This document shows, in pieces, positions 54,111-62,809 of a stretch of 64,000 nucleotides of DNA (position 1 is its first letter; each line of letters starts with the position of its first letter). Where the stretch lies: the NCBI GenBank assembly GCA_016218045.1, contig JACRFB010000040.1:248001-312000 (forward strand). The letters are read 5' to 3'. The notes beneath the pieces were generated by a model. The model was not told the DNA's origin, did not search any database, and worked only from the letters and a program-made list of their open reading frames with translations. The position numbers and the translations under genes were made by a program. This stretch comes from Ignavibacteriota bacterium. GTDB taxonomy: Bacteria > Bacteroidota > Ignavibacteria > SZUA-365.

Positions 54111-55508
54111 ATGGCCCAGTCATTTGACGTCGTTGTTGTCGGCGGTGGTCCCGGCGGATATGTCGCGGCGATTCGTGCTGCACAACTCGGATTTAAAACC
54201 GCGTGTATCGAGGCAAAACACCTCGGAGGCATTTGTCTGAACTGGGGCTGCATTCCGACAAAATCCCTTCTCCGTAATGCAGAGGTCTGGGAAACCATCC
54301 GTCACGCCGAAGAGTACGGCATCACGGTCGAGAACGCGCGCTTCGATTTTTCGAAGATCATACAGCGCAGCCGGGGCATCGCCGACAGAATGTCGAAGGG
54401 CGTGGCATTCCTTTTCAAGAAATACAATGTGACACACATTGCCGGGCGAGGGATCCTCGCGGCAGCCGGGCGCCTCACGGTGAGTGATGCGGAGGGAACC
54501 GTGATCGACGAGATCACCGCGCCGCATATCATCCTCGCGACAGGCGCGCGTCCGCGCAGCATCCCGGGTGTGGCGTTCGATGGGAAGCGGGTGATTTCGT
54601 ACTTCGAGGCCATGTCGCTGACAGAGCGTCCGGAGCGCCTCATCGTGCTCGGCGCGGGCGCCATCGGAGTCGAGTTCGCATATTTCTACAACACGCTCGG
54701 CAGCCAGGTGACCATCGTCGAAATGCTGCCGAACATTCTCCCGATCGAGGATGAGGACGTGTCGAAGGAACTCGAACGCAGCTTCCGCAAAAGAAAAATC
54801 GCGATCAAAACGAAGACCCGCGTGGAAGGGATCGAAACCACCGGCGAGGGTGTGCGCGTCCGCGTCTCGAACGACAGCGGCGAGGAAGTGCTCGAGGGCG
54901 ACATTGCTCTTATGTCGATCGGCATCCAGGGCAATATCGAAAACATCGGGCTCGAGCAGAACGGCATCGTGGTCGAGAAGGGCTACATCAAGGTCGACGA
55001 GTATTATCGCACCAATGTGCCGGGCGTGTACGCAATCGGCGACGTTGTCGGACCGCCCTGGCTTGCACATGTGGCATCGGCCGAAGGCATCACCTGCGTT
55101 GAGGCGATTGCAGGCAAACACCCGGTCCCCGTCAATTACGCGAACATACCCGGATGCACATACTGCCAGCCGCAGGTTGCCAGCGTGGGATTGACCGAGA
55201 AAAAGGCGCGCGAGCTCGGATACGAATTACGCGTCGGAAAATTCCCCTTCACTGCGTCGGGAAAGGCCGTCGCTGCGGGGCATACGGAGGGTTTTGTCAA
55301 GATGGTGTTCGACGCCAAACATGGCGAATTGCTCGGCACGCATATCATCGGCTCGGAAGCGACCGAACTGATCGCCGAAGCGGCGCTTGGGCGCGCGCTG
55401 GAGACGACGGAACACGAATTGATCAAAACCGTGCACGCGCATCCCACGCTGTCGGAAGCGCTGATGGAAGCGTCCGCGGTTGCGTACGGCGAGTCCGTCA
55501 ACTTCTGA
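54111..55508 (+). CDS. lpdA: Dihydrolipoyl dehydrogenase
   Basis: A 465-residue FAD-dependent disulfide reductase, E3 of 2-oxoacid dehydrogenases and of the glycine cleavage system. FAD motif VVVGGGPGGYVAAI, redox pair CLNWGC (Cys42, Cys47), NAD motif LGAGAIGVEFAYFYNTLG and the C-terminal HAHPTLSEA supplying the active-site His. It could serve the GcvP encoded at 8504, but other E1/E2 genes are absent here. ATG at 54111 has GGAG upstream. Confidence 0.96.
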   Translation: MAQSFDVVVVGGGPGGYVAAIRAAQLGFKTACIEAKHLGGICLNWGCIPTKSLLRNAEVWETIRHAEEYGITVENARFDFSKIIQRSRGIADRMSKGVAFLFKKYNVTHIAGRGILAAAGRLTVSDAEGTVIDEITAPHIILATGARPRSIPGVAFDGKRVISYFEAMSLTERPERLIVLGAGAIGVEFAYFYNTLGSQVTIVEMLPNILPIEDEDVSKELERSFRKRKIAIKTKTRVEGIETTGEGVRVRVSNDSGEEVLEGDIALMSIGIQGNIENIGLEQNGIVVEKGYIKVDEYYRTNVPGVYAIGDVVGPPWLAHVASAEGITCVEAIAGKHPVPVNYANIPGCTYCQPQVASVGLTEKKARELGYELRVGKFPFTASGKAVAAGHTEGFVKMVFDAKHGELLGTHIIGSEATELIAEAALGRALETTEHELIKTVHAHPTLSEALMEASAVAYGESVNF

Positions 55509-55578
55509 GCACGCTCCAGACGCGCGCACGCTGTGTGCGCTCACTCGTCGCGGTCCGTACCAACAACAGGTGTTTTCT

Positions 55579-56355
55579 ATGACCCGATTCCCGTACCGGC
55601 TCATCGGCATGGTGCACCTTCTGCCCCTGCCCGGCTCACCGCGTGCCGCCGCCTCACGCGATGAGATCCTCGCACGTGCGCTCATCGACGCCCAGGTACT
55701 GGAGGAGGCCGGCTTCGACGCACTCCTCGTCGAGAATTACGGGGACGTGCCTTTTCGAAAGGAACGCGTCGAGGCGCATGTGATAGCCGACATGACCCGC
55801 ATCGCTCTCGAACTGCGGCGCGCCTGCTCGCTTCCGCTGGGAGTGCAGGTACTGCGCAATGATGCCGCCGCAGGACTGGGGATCGCCGCGGCGACTGGCG
55901 CTGCGTTTATTCGCGTCAACGTGCATGCGGGATCGATGCTGACGGATCAGGGACTGATAGAAGGTCGAGCTGATGAAACGCTTCGCGCGCGGAGAATGCT
56001 CGATGTGGACGTGCGGATCTTCGCGGACGTGCTTGTGAAACATGCCGTGCCGCCCGCGCCTGTCTCGATTGCGGATGCAGCGCGCGACGCCGTTGTGCGC
56101 GGCTGCGCCGATGCGGTCATTGTGTCGGGACGAGGCACGGGCGAACCCACCGATCCGATCGACGTCGACGTTGTGCGCTCGGCCGTCAGCGCTCCGGTGC
56201 TGATCGGGAGCGGTGTGTCGGAGGCAAACATTGGCTCATTGCTCGCCAAAGCCGATGGCGTCATCGTCGGCACCTCGGTGAAAGAGCAGGGTGTTACCAC
56301 CAATCCCGTTGACGCTGATCGCGCGCGCGCACTTGTTCGTGCGGCACGCGGCTAA
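55579..56355 (+). CDS. BtpA/SgcQ family TIM-barrel protein
   Basis: A 258-residue cytoplasmic protein matching the BtpA family: IGMVHLLPLPGSPRA, DALLVENYGDVPF, GVQVLRNDA, FIRVNVHAGSMLTDQG, FADVLVKHAVP and GTSVKEQGVTTNPVD. The founding member affects photosystem I in cyanobacteria, but most relatives are in non-photosynthetic bacteria and may act on nucleoside or sugar metabolism. It lies 70 bp after lpdA. Confidence 0.88.
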   Translation: MTRFPYRLIGMVHLLPLPGSPRAAASRDEILARALIDAQVLEEAGFDALLVENYGDVPFRKERVEAHVIADMTRIALELRRACSLPLGVQVLRNDAAAGLGIAAATGAAFIRVNVHAGSMLTDQGLIEGRADETLRARRMLDVDVRIFADVLVKHAVPPAPVSIADAARDAVVRGCADAVIVSGRGTGEPTDPIDVDVVRSAVSAPVLIGSGVSEANIGSLLAKADGVIVGTSVKEQGVTTNPVDADRARALVRAARG

Positions 56356-56370
56356 CCCGGCCGCAGTCGG

Positions 56371-58395
56371 TCAGGGCATGCCCTCGCCAAGTACGATCTG
56401 CACTTTACGCTCGCGCTGACGCTGTTCGCCCGATGCTTTTGCACCGGACCGCGTACGGCCTACACCATGTGAATGGATGCGTGTGTCCGGAATCTGCTTG
56501 CGGTTCAAATACTCGTACACGCGGTCGGCGCGTCTCTGCGAAAGCAACACGTTGTAGGCATCGTCCCCAATTTCGTCCGCAAATCCGCGGATCTCGGCGT
56601 TCAGCTCGGGGTGCTGCTGCAGTAATTGCGCGACATTGTCGAGAAGGATCTTCCCCTCTTCGGTGAGCTGCGCGCCGTCGAAGGGAAAGTACACTTCTCC
56701 CAGAACGGTCGACAGGCGTTCCGGTGTGCCGGGCGCTTTCGCGGCTGCGTTCAGTATCACCAACGACTTGTTGAATGATTCGCGCAGAAGCGCTGACAGG
56801 AAGGCCTGCTTCTCGCCGGAGGTACTGCCCGAGGGCGCAAGAGCAAGTGCTTCGCGGATGACGCCACTCGATGACGCCGTCTCCTCGGCTGACGGGTCCA
56901 CCGCCCCGGCTGTTTCCACACGTGCGAAATCTCGCCCGAAGGTATTGAACATGACCTCGTTGTTCGGCTGAATGGAGACCCCGCTCCGCCCTGTCTGCAC
57001 CAGGTAGCGCACCCGCTCGGCGTCGCTGCCGAAAAGTGATTCGTAGTCCACGTGTGCAAAACGCATCGAGAGCATTTCTTCCTCGGTGCTCCCGTCGGGA
57101 CGCACACCGATCCGCATTTCGTATTCCCCGGTCGGAAGACGTTCCGTCGATACATCGCCGCCGGACATGCCTGCAAAGTCGAGGAATTCCCGTGCGGTGA
57201 ATTTTTGAGAAGGTTCACGAAGCGTCATGCGTCGCGTGCTCTGCGCAATGGTCAGTCCGTCTCTGAGCAGCTCGAAGCGCACATCCACGTTGATGTCTTC
57301 TGATTTTTTCTTTTGCAGCACAAGCTCCACGGACTCGGCATCACGCTTAAGACCCGGTATGCCTTCAAAATCGCTTACCGCAATGGTCGGCGACACAACG
57401 GGCTCCCGTCTGGGGGCGGGCAACGGCGCAGCTTCAGAAGCGGTCTCTCCCGTCTGTGTATTTCCATCACGTGCGGTCTCCGCATCACGTCCTTCAACGG
57501 AGCCGGTCTCGCGGTCCGGGTCCGCCGTTGTCCGTCCATCCGTTTGTCCGTTCCCGCGGTTGTTGCCGGCAGATCCATCCCCGTTTCGGTCGTCCCCACT
57601 TCGCGAGTCGCCGCCCCTCTGACCCGCGATGACGGGTGGACCGCCCGGCGCTGTTTTCGGCGGTGCGGGAAACTCCGGGGATTCTCCGCGTGGCCTTGTC
57701 TTTTCCGACAGATCGGGCGCGTTCAGAGTCCAGCGTACACCAACTGTAAACAGAGACATTCCGTCGCGGTTGCTGCCTTCGAAATGCACTCCGTCGAGAT
57801 GGTCGGTGGTCGTAAACATCGCGGAATACTGCGCACCGAGCGTCAGCGTCTCCGTGAGTGGATACTCGATCGCGAGCGCCGGTCCGAACGCCAGCTCCAC
57901 CGCGCTGCTCGATTCGGAACGCTGGTCGAAATTGATGTTGGTGGAATGATACATCAGACCACCGCGGAAGGAAAGCACGCCGTGTATCCCGAACAATGAG
58001 GGCGTCACGACGGAAGGTCCGGCGGTTAAAACGAAGAGCATCGTTGTGTAGTCGATGCTGTTGAAGGTCAGCTTGTAGTACTTCTTGAGTATGAGATCCC
58101 CGGCTTTGTTCTGCAGAAATCCCCCGAGAAGATCGGCGCGCACACCGATGTTGTCGGTCAGGAAATACTCGATGCCGGCACCCCCGAACGGACTGATAAG
58201 GTAGTCGCTTTGTTCGCGCGTAAAATCATCGCCGGGCATCGAGATGCCTCCGTCGATCGCCAGCCGCCAACGGCCTTCCTGGTACTGCTGCGCGGCCGCA
58301 TCGTGCGGTCTGCAGACAAACACCATAGTCAGACACAGGATGATAACGAAACGTCTCACCCGATGTGTGATCTGTTCCAGCGATGTGGATGGCAT
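56371..58395 (-). CDS. OmpA-family outer-membrane protein with N-terminal barrel
   Basis: A 674-residue protein. A signal segment (~17-38) precedes an eight-stranded barrel-like domain (~45-230; GRWRLAIDGGISMPG, GAGIEYFLTDNIGVRADLLGG, YPLTETLTLGAQYSAMF). A disordered Gly/Asn/Asp/Arg-rich stretch (~245-325) and a further region lead to the C-terminal OmpA peptidoglycan-binding domain (~555-674; YFPFDGAQLTEEGKILLDN, IRGFADEIGDDAYNVLLSQR, SHGVGRTRSG). ATG at 58395 is preferred over the longer TTG at 58422. It probably tethers the outer membrane to peptidoglycan; it follows the VCBS gene by 46 bp. Confidence 0.87.
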   Translation of the reverse strand: MPSTSLEQITHRVRRFVIILCLTMVFVCRPHDAAAQQYQEGRWRLAIDGGISMPGDDFTREQSDYLISPFGGAGIEYFLTDNIGVRADLLGGFLQNKAGDLILKKYYKLTFNSIDYTTMLFVLTAGPSVVTPSLFGIHGVLSFRGGLMYHSTNINFDQRSESSSAVELAFGPALAIEYPLTETLTLGAQYSAMFTTTDHLDGVHFEGSNRDGMSLFTVGVRWTLNAPDLSEKTRPRGESPEFPAPPKTAPGGPPVIAGQRGGDSRSGDDRNGDGSAGNNRGNGQTDGRTTADPDRETGSVEGRDAETARDGNTQTGETASEAAPLPAPRREPVVSPTIAVSDFEGIPGLKRDAESVELVLQKKKSEDINVDVRFELLRDGLTIAQSTRRMTLREPSQKFTAREFLDFAGMSGGDVSTERLPTGEYEMRIGVRPDGSTEEEMLSMRFAHVDYESLFGSDAERVRYLVQTGRSGVSIQPNNEVMFNTFGRDFARVETAGAVDPSAEETASSSGVIREALALAPSGSTSGEKQAFLSALLRESFNKSLVILNAAAKAPGTPERLSTVLGEVYFPFDGAQLTEEGKILLDNVAQLLQQHPELNAEIRGFADEIGDDAYNVLLSQRRADRVYEYLNRKQIPDTRIHSHGVGRTRSGAKASGEQRQRERKVQIVLGEGMP

Positions 58396-58441
58396 GACTG
58401 CATCGGGTGAGACGTTGTGCAAATCGCGCTGATGAATACGG

Positions 58442-60856
58442 CTATTTCAGCACAACGAGCTGTTTTGTCAAGAGTGTGCCGTTGGCACGGAGGATATACT
58501 GATACGTGCCGCTGGGTACGGACTCGCCTCTGTCGTTCTTTCCGTCCCACGCCATGAAGTGCATTCCGGCGGGCTGCATCTCGCGAACAAACGTTTTCAC
58601 GAGCGAACCGCGCATATCGTACAGCTCAAGACGTATGTCCGCCGCGGAAGGCAGGTTGTACGCGATGCTTGTCGAGCCGTTGCGTGACTTCGAGAAGGGA
58701 TTCGGGTAATTCTGCTGCAGGTCGGGTGTGCGCACAACCGTCTCTTCATTTTTGACAGATGTGGGCGGCTTCTCCGAAAGCGTGAGTATCTGATTGATCG
58801 CCAGCCCCTTGAAGGTCTCGTTCTTTTTACCCGGCCAGCGGACGATGATGGAATCGATCGAAGCGGCTGTGCCAAGACCGACGTGAAGGACGTAGGGCTG
58901 CTGCGATCCCGCGCCCTTGCCCGCCGTCACCTCGCGCAGATACACCGCGCCGCCCGCAAACACGCGCACTCGCGCGCCTATTGCATGACTGTTTCCGGTG
59001 CTGGCCTGCAGGCGCAGCTCGGTCCAACTGCCTTTCTGTGTCAATTCGTTGCGGTAGAGTCGAAGGCCGAATTCGGAGGCGACACCAAGATCGAGATCGC
59101 CGTCGTTGTCGAAGTCCGCCCAGGCAACGCCGAAGCCGCCTTCAAGTCCGGTACCCGATTCGTAGGTCACGTCGGTGAAGCTCCCATCCTGATTCTGCCG
59201 GTACAGCGACGATGTGAAGCACTGTTCGCCCGATGTCACATAGAAATCGAGCAAGCCGTCGTTGTTGAAGTCGGCCCATGCGACATCGGCCTGGTACACC
59301 GTGTACCCGAGTTTCGATATTGCCTGACTGTTGGTGAAGCTGAAGGCCGTGGCGGCGTTGTTGCGCCAGATCGAAGTGACGTCGCTGTACATAAGCTCGT
59401 ACGGAATCGCGGTCTCGCCTGTCAGCAGGTCCATCGTACCGTCGTTATTCACGTCGCCGAAGTCGCAGCCGCGCGTGTTGCCGTAGAGTCCGGGGTAGGC
59501 CGACTTGGTGCCGCCCTGCGCTCCGTGCGCCTGCGCGATGCTACGGAAAAACGGCGTGCCCTGATTTTCGAACAGGTAGTTCGACTGCAGCCGGTCGTTT
59601 CCGACAAAAAGATCCATATCTCCGTCATTGTCGTAATCCGTCCACTGCACGCAGCTCGCGGGACGCCAGCCCTCCACGGTCTGATTGCGGTTGTAGGGAT
59701 TCCTGCCGTACTGGCCCTTGGTGTAGCCACCCACATTCGCGGTATTATCGAGGAACGTGCCGCCCTTGTTGGTGTAGAGGAAGCCCTGCCACGCTGCTCC
59801 TTCGACCATGGCGGAGTCCTGCTGATTCGTCGGATTCTTCATGAACATGTATTCACCGTTGCCGACGAAGAAATCGGGAAGCCCGTCGTTGTTGTAATCG
59901 GCGAATGCCATCGCCTGTGTGTTCACTGAACGGCTGAGACCCGGGGAAGCCTGCAGGCTGAACGACCCGGCGTTGTTGAGATACACGAAGTTGTCGGGCT
60001 GGCACACGATGTCGAGATCCCCGTCGTTATCGACGTCGACGAACATTTGCACCTGGCTGCCGATGTTGAAACCGACGGCCTTTGCCACATCCTCGAATGT
60101 CCCGTCGGGCTTGTTACGATACAGGCGGTCGCCGCTCAACAGATCCTGGCGGCCGTCTCCGTCGAAATCGCCCCAGGAGAGACGCGGATTCGTGCTCTGC
60201 CGCGCGTTGAGACCCGTCTCAACGGTCGCGTCGCTGAAATACTGCGGGGGATTGTCATTGTAGTATTCGCCTGCGGCGCCGATGTACCAATTGTTCGTCG
60301 GCTTGTTGCCTTGGAACCATGCCCCGAAGCCGTAGGACGACGTCGCAGAATTGTATTGCGCGAACAGATTGGTGAAGGACGAATCGCCCTCGCTGTTGCC
60401 GCAATTGATGGCCTGCGTCACATTGTCCATACGCACAAACAGATTGTCGCTGCGCTTGATGATGCCCACAAAGAACTGGCCCGGACCACCGACATCGATC
60501 GGCGTGCTGAAGCGGAACCGGAACAGGGAATCGATGCCCGCTGGGATACCCACGCGGACCGGCTGAAACAGCGGACGCAACTGATACGGAAAGGCGAAAC
60601 CACCTTCCTTTCCGAACATCACCAGATCGGCCGAATCGGCGGGCGAACCCGCCGTGGAGCGCGAAACGAACCACGCCGAAATCTCCTGAATACGCACCGG
60701 CGCCGTCGCGTCGAAGCGCGCGAGCATGATCGAGTTGGTGGGAAGGTTGAGCAACATGTAATTGTTCTCAACATTGTAGTACTCGAACTTCACTTGTGCG
60801 TGTGCTGTGCCAAGCAAAAACGCTGCAACCGCCAGCAACCGGAATACGTGCTTCAT
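58442..60856 (-). CDS. VCBS/FG-GAP-repeat ASPIC/UnbV protein with T9SS sorting tail
   Basis: An 804-residue secreted surface protein. Signal peptide (1-20), then several FG-GAP/VCBS repeats with calcium-binding-like motifs (WGDFDGDGRQDLLSG, VDVDNDGDLDIVCQ, YNNDGLPDFFVGN, WTDYDNDGDMDLFVGN). An ASPIC/UnbV domain (~620-700; HAIGARVRVFAGG, IIVRWPGKKNETF) precedes a C-terminal T9SS type A sorting domain (~720-804; QNYPNPFSKSRNG, LELYDMRGSLVKTF, DRGESVPSGTYQYIL). The tail implies export by the type IX system. ATG at 60856 has GAGG upstream. Function unknown; likely adhesion or carbohydrate binding. Confidence 0.92.
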   Translation of the reverse strand: MKHVFRLLAVAAFLLGTAHAQVKFEYYNVENNYMLLNLPTNSIMLARFDATAPVRIQEISAWFVSRSTAGSPADSADLVMFGKEGGFAFPYQLRPLFQPVRVGIPAGIDSLFRFRFSTPIDVGGPGQFFVGIIKRSDNLFVRMDNVTQAINCGNSEGDSSFTNLFAQYNSATSSYGFGAWFQGNKPTNNWYIGAAGEYYNDNPPQYFSDATVETGLNARQSTNPRLSWGDFDGDGRQDLLSGDRLYRNKPDGTFEDVAKAVGFNIGSQVQMFVDVDNDGDLDIVCQPDNFVYLNNAGSFSLQASPGLSRSVNTQAMAFADYNNDGLPDFFVGNGEYMFMKNPTNQQDSAMVEGAAWQGFLYTNKGGTFLDNTANVGGYTKGQYGRNPYNRNQTVEGWRPASCVQWTDYDNDGDMDLFVGNDRLQSNYLFENQGTPFFRSIAQAHGAQGGTKSAYPGLYGNTRGCDFGDVNNDGTMDLLTGETAIPYELMYSDVTSIWRNNAATAFSFTNSQAISKLGYTVYQADVAWADFNNDGLLDFYVTSGEQCFTSSLYRQNQDGSFTDVTYESGTGLEGGFGVAWADFDNDGDLDLGVASEFGLRLYRNELTQKGSWTELRLQASTGNSHAIGARVRVFAGGAVYLREVTAGKGAGSQQPYVLHVGLGTAASIDSIIVRWPGKKNETFKGLAINQILTLSEKPPTSVKNEETVVRTPDLQQNYPNPFSKSRNGSTSIAYNLPSAADIRLELYDMRGSLVKTFVREMQPAGMHFMAWDGKNDRGESVPSGTYQYILRANGTLLTKQLVVLK

Positions 60857-60908
60857 GTGCGCCTCGTGGGATGACCGAATAGTGTCTGTGCGTGATGGTG
60901 TATCATGG

Positions 60909-60941
60909 CAAATGTACCAAATTCAAGCTTCTGAAGCCAAT
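60909..60941 (-). promoter_or_regulatory. Candidate promoter of the VCBS/OmpA unit
   Basis: On the minus strand ATTG (60938-60941) and TACATTTG (60909-60916, exact match to TAnnTTTG) are separated by 21 bp, slightly longer than the usual 19-20. The ATG of the VCBS gene is 52 bp downstream. Confidence 0.4.
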
Positions 60942-61077
60942 GTCCACTGGCTCCGAAGTCTCATGGAAGCGGATCCCCGCCGCCCCGGCGGCAAGACCTG
61001 CACCACGCGCATGGACTGAGACTTCTTCCGAACGAGCGGCGAATTTGTGGATGACGCCGTGCCGCACTTGCCGAGGA

Positions 61078-62088
61078 TCAGCGTGAGAACGGAAGCTCTA
61101 TCCCTTCGAGTGGATGGACCAGCTCGCCGGGTTCGGCAGCGCTGAGGGCAAGCATACGCTCGATCGGCGCAAGCGCGCGCAGCCGCAGCGTATCATCGAG
61201 AAGTATTTCCGGCGCACGGGACGACATGCAGCGATGGATCTTCTCGAGTGTGTTCAGTTTCATGAACGGACATTCATTGCACGCGCAGGGAGCCTCGGGA
61301 GGCGCGGCGATCAGTTCCGTGTCCGGGCATGCCTTGCGCATTTGATGGAGTATCCCCGCTTCCGTTGCGACGATAAACCGGGTCCCGGGATTGCGGCGGA
61401 CGTGTGCAAGCAGCGCACTCGTCGATCCGATGAACGACGCATGCGAGAGAACCGTTTCCTCGCATTCCGGATGCGCGATGATCTCCGCGTCGGGATACTC
61501 CTCCCGGAGCGCAAGCATCTTCTGTTCGCTGAATTGTTCATGCACGCTGCACGCGCCTTGCCATAGCAGCATACGTCTTCCGCTGCGGCGCGCGAGCCAG
61601 GCGCCGAGATTTTTGTCGGGAGAAAACAGGATGGGCACGTCTGTCGGGATGTGTGCCAGTATCTTCTCCGCACTGCTCGAAGTGCAGATGATGTCGCTGA
61701 GGGCTTTTACTTCGGCTGTGCTGTTGATGTATGTGATTGCGAGGTGATCCGGATGCTCCTGCCGGAAGCGGCGGAAGAGATGCGCGGGCGCTCCTTCCGC
61801 AAGCGAACACCCGGCATCGAGGTCTGGCAGAAGAACCGTGCGGCCGGGATTGAGGATCTTGGCCGTCTCCGCCATGAAGTGCACGCCGGCGAAAACGATC
61901 ACATCGGCGTCGGTCGAGAGAGCGGCACGCGAAAGCTCAAGACTGTCGCCCACAAAATCCGCGATGTCCTGTATGTCCGGCGTCTGATAATAGTGCGCGA
62001 GTATCACGGCATTCATCTCGCGTTTGAGCGAGAGGATGGCGTCTTCGAGTTGTGCCTTCGGGATATGTGTGGTCGCGGAGTCCGCCAT
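61078..62088 (-). CDS. nadA: Quinolinate synthase
   Basis: A 336-residue 4Fe-4S enzyme condensing iminoaspartate with dihydroxyacetone phosphate to quinolinate for NAD synthesis. Cluster ligands are Cys94 (DAGCSLAE), Cys180 ([10 protein letters not shown]) and Cys273 (CACNECPFM). [21 protein letters not shown] at the N-terminus is typical. nadB and nadC are not in the window. The start overlaps nothing but lies 2 bp after the deacetylase stop. Confidence 0.95.
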   Translation of the reverse strand: MADSATTHIPKAQLEDAILSLKREMNAVILAHYYQTPDIQDIADFVGDSLELSRAALSTDADVIVFAGVHFMAETAKILNPGRTVLLPDLDAGCSLAEGAPAHLFRRFRQEHPDHLAITYINSTAEVKALSDIICTSSSAEKILAHIPTDVPILFSPDKNLGAWLARRSGRRMLLWQGACSVHEQFSEQKMLALREEYPDAEIIAHPECEETVLSHASFIGSTSALLAHVRRNPGTRFIVATEAGILHQMRKACPDTELIAAPPEAPCACNECPFMKLNTLEKIHRCMSSRAPEILLDDTLRLRALAPIERMLALSAAEPGELVHPLEGIELPFSR

Positions 62089-62090
62089 TG

Positions 62091-62804
62091 TCAGTCCGGA
62101 AGAGATTCAAACAGGCCGCCGAGCGGCGGGGAGAAGGATTCCCCCCAGAACACGTAATGCTCGATTGGCCGCATGAGCACTCCGCGGATGTTATCGGAGG
62201 CGATGACTTCGCGGATGCTGTCCTGTAAGTCGAGTGCGACCCGCTTCGTGTCGAGGAACTCTCGCACGTCGACGGCGCAATCGATATCGTCGTCGCTGTC
62301 GAATCGCAGCACGCGGGCGGCGCGCTCCGCGTTTTCCCGGTCGACTGTCTGCATCGCGAAACGGCGGGGTCCGCCGGGGCGCTCCCGCGCCTCGACGAAG
62401 CAGCGCTTGACAACGGCATGAGCGACGAGATGGTCGATGAAACCCGAGATGCCGTGCGCGGGATACGACACAATTACCTGCGGCCGCACCTTCTCGATGG
62501 CGGCGTGCACCGCGTGCTCGAGCAGGCGCGGATCAAGCTCGGCGAGGCGTCCGTCGGGAAAATCGAGGAGTATAAGCTCCGATAATCCGAAATGATCGCG
62601 CAGCGCTGCCATTTCCGCGGCGCGTTTCTCACCCATCTGTGCCCGCGTGAGACCGAGTTTCGGCCCCTGGCTCGACGCTTCGCCGCGTGTGAGGGTCAGC
62701 AGTGTCACCGCGGTGCCCTCGGCGACCTCCTTGGGTATGGTCCCGCCGCATCCGTAGGTTTCGTCGTCGGGATGGGGGAATACGATGAGCAGGCGCTTGT
62801 CCAT
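62091..62804 (-). CDS. PIG-L family zinc deacetylase (BshB1-like)
   Basis: A 237-residue deacetylase with the zinc motif HPDDE (11-15), then GCGGTI, LTRGEAS and [19 protein letters not shown] with a His. The family removes N-acetyl from GlcNAc-containing molecules; BshB1 acts in bacillithiol synthesis, but mycothiol- or glycan-related substrates are equally possible. It sits between glmS (5 bp upstream) and nadA, so all three probably form one transcript. Role in bacillithiol is inference. Confidence 0.85.
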   Translation of the reverse strand: MDKRLLIVFPHPDDETYGCGGTIPKEVAEGTAVTLLTLTRGEASSQGPKLGLTRAQMGEKRAAEMAALRDHFGLSELILLDFPDGRLAELDPRLLEHAVHAAIEKVRPQVIVSYPAHGISGFIDHLVAHAVVKRCFVEARERPGGPRRFAMQTVDRENAERAARVLRFDSDDDIDCAVDVREFLDTKRVALDLQDSIREVIASDNIRGVLMRPIEHYVFWGESFSPPLGGLFESLPD

Positions 62805-62809
62805 GCGCG

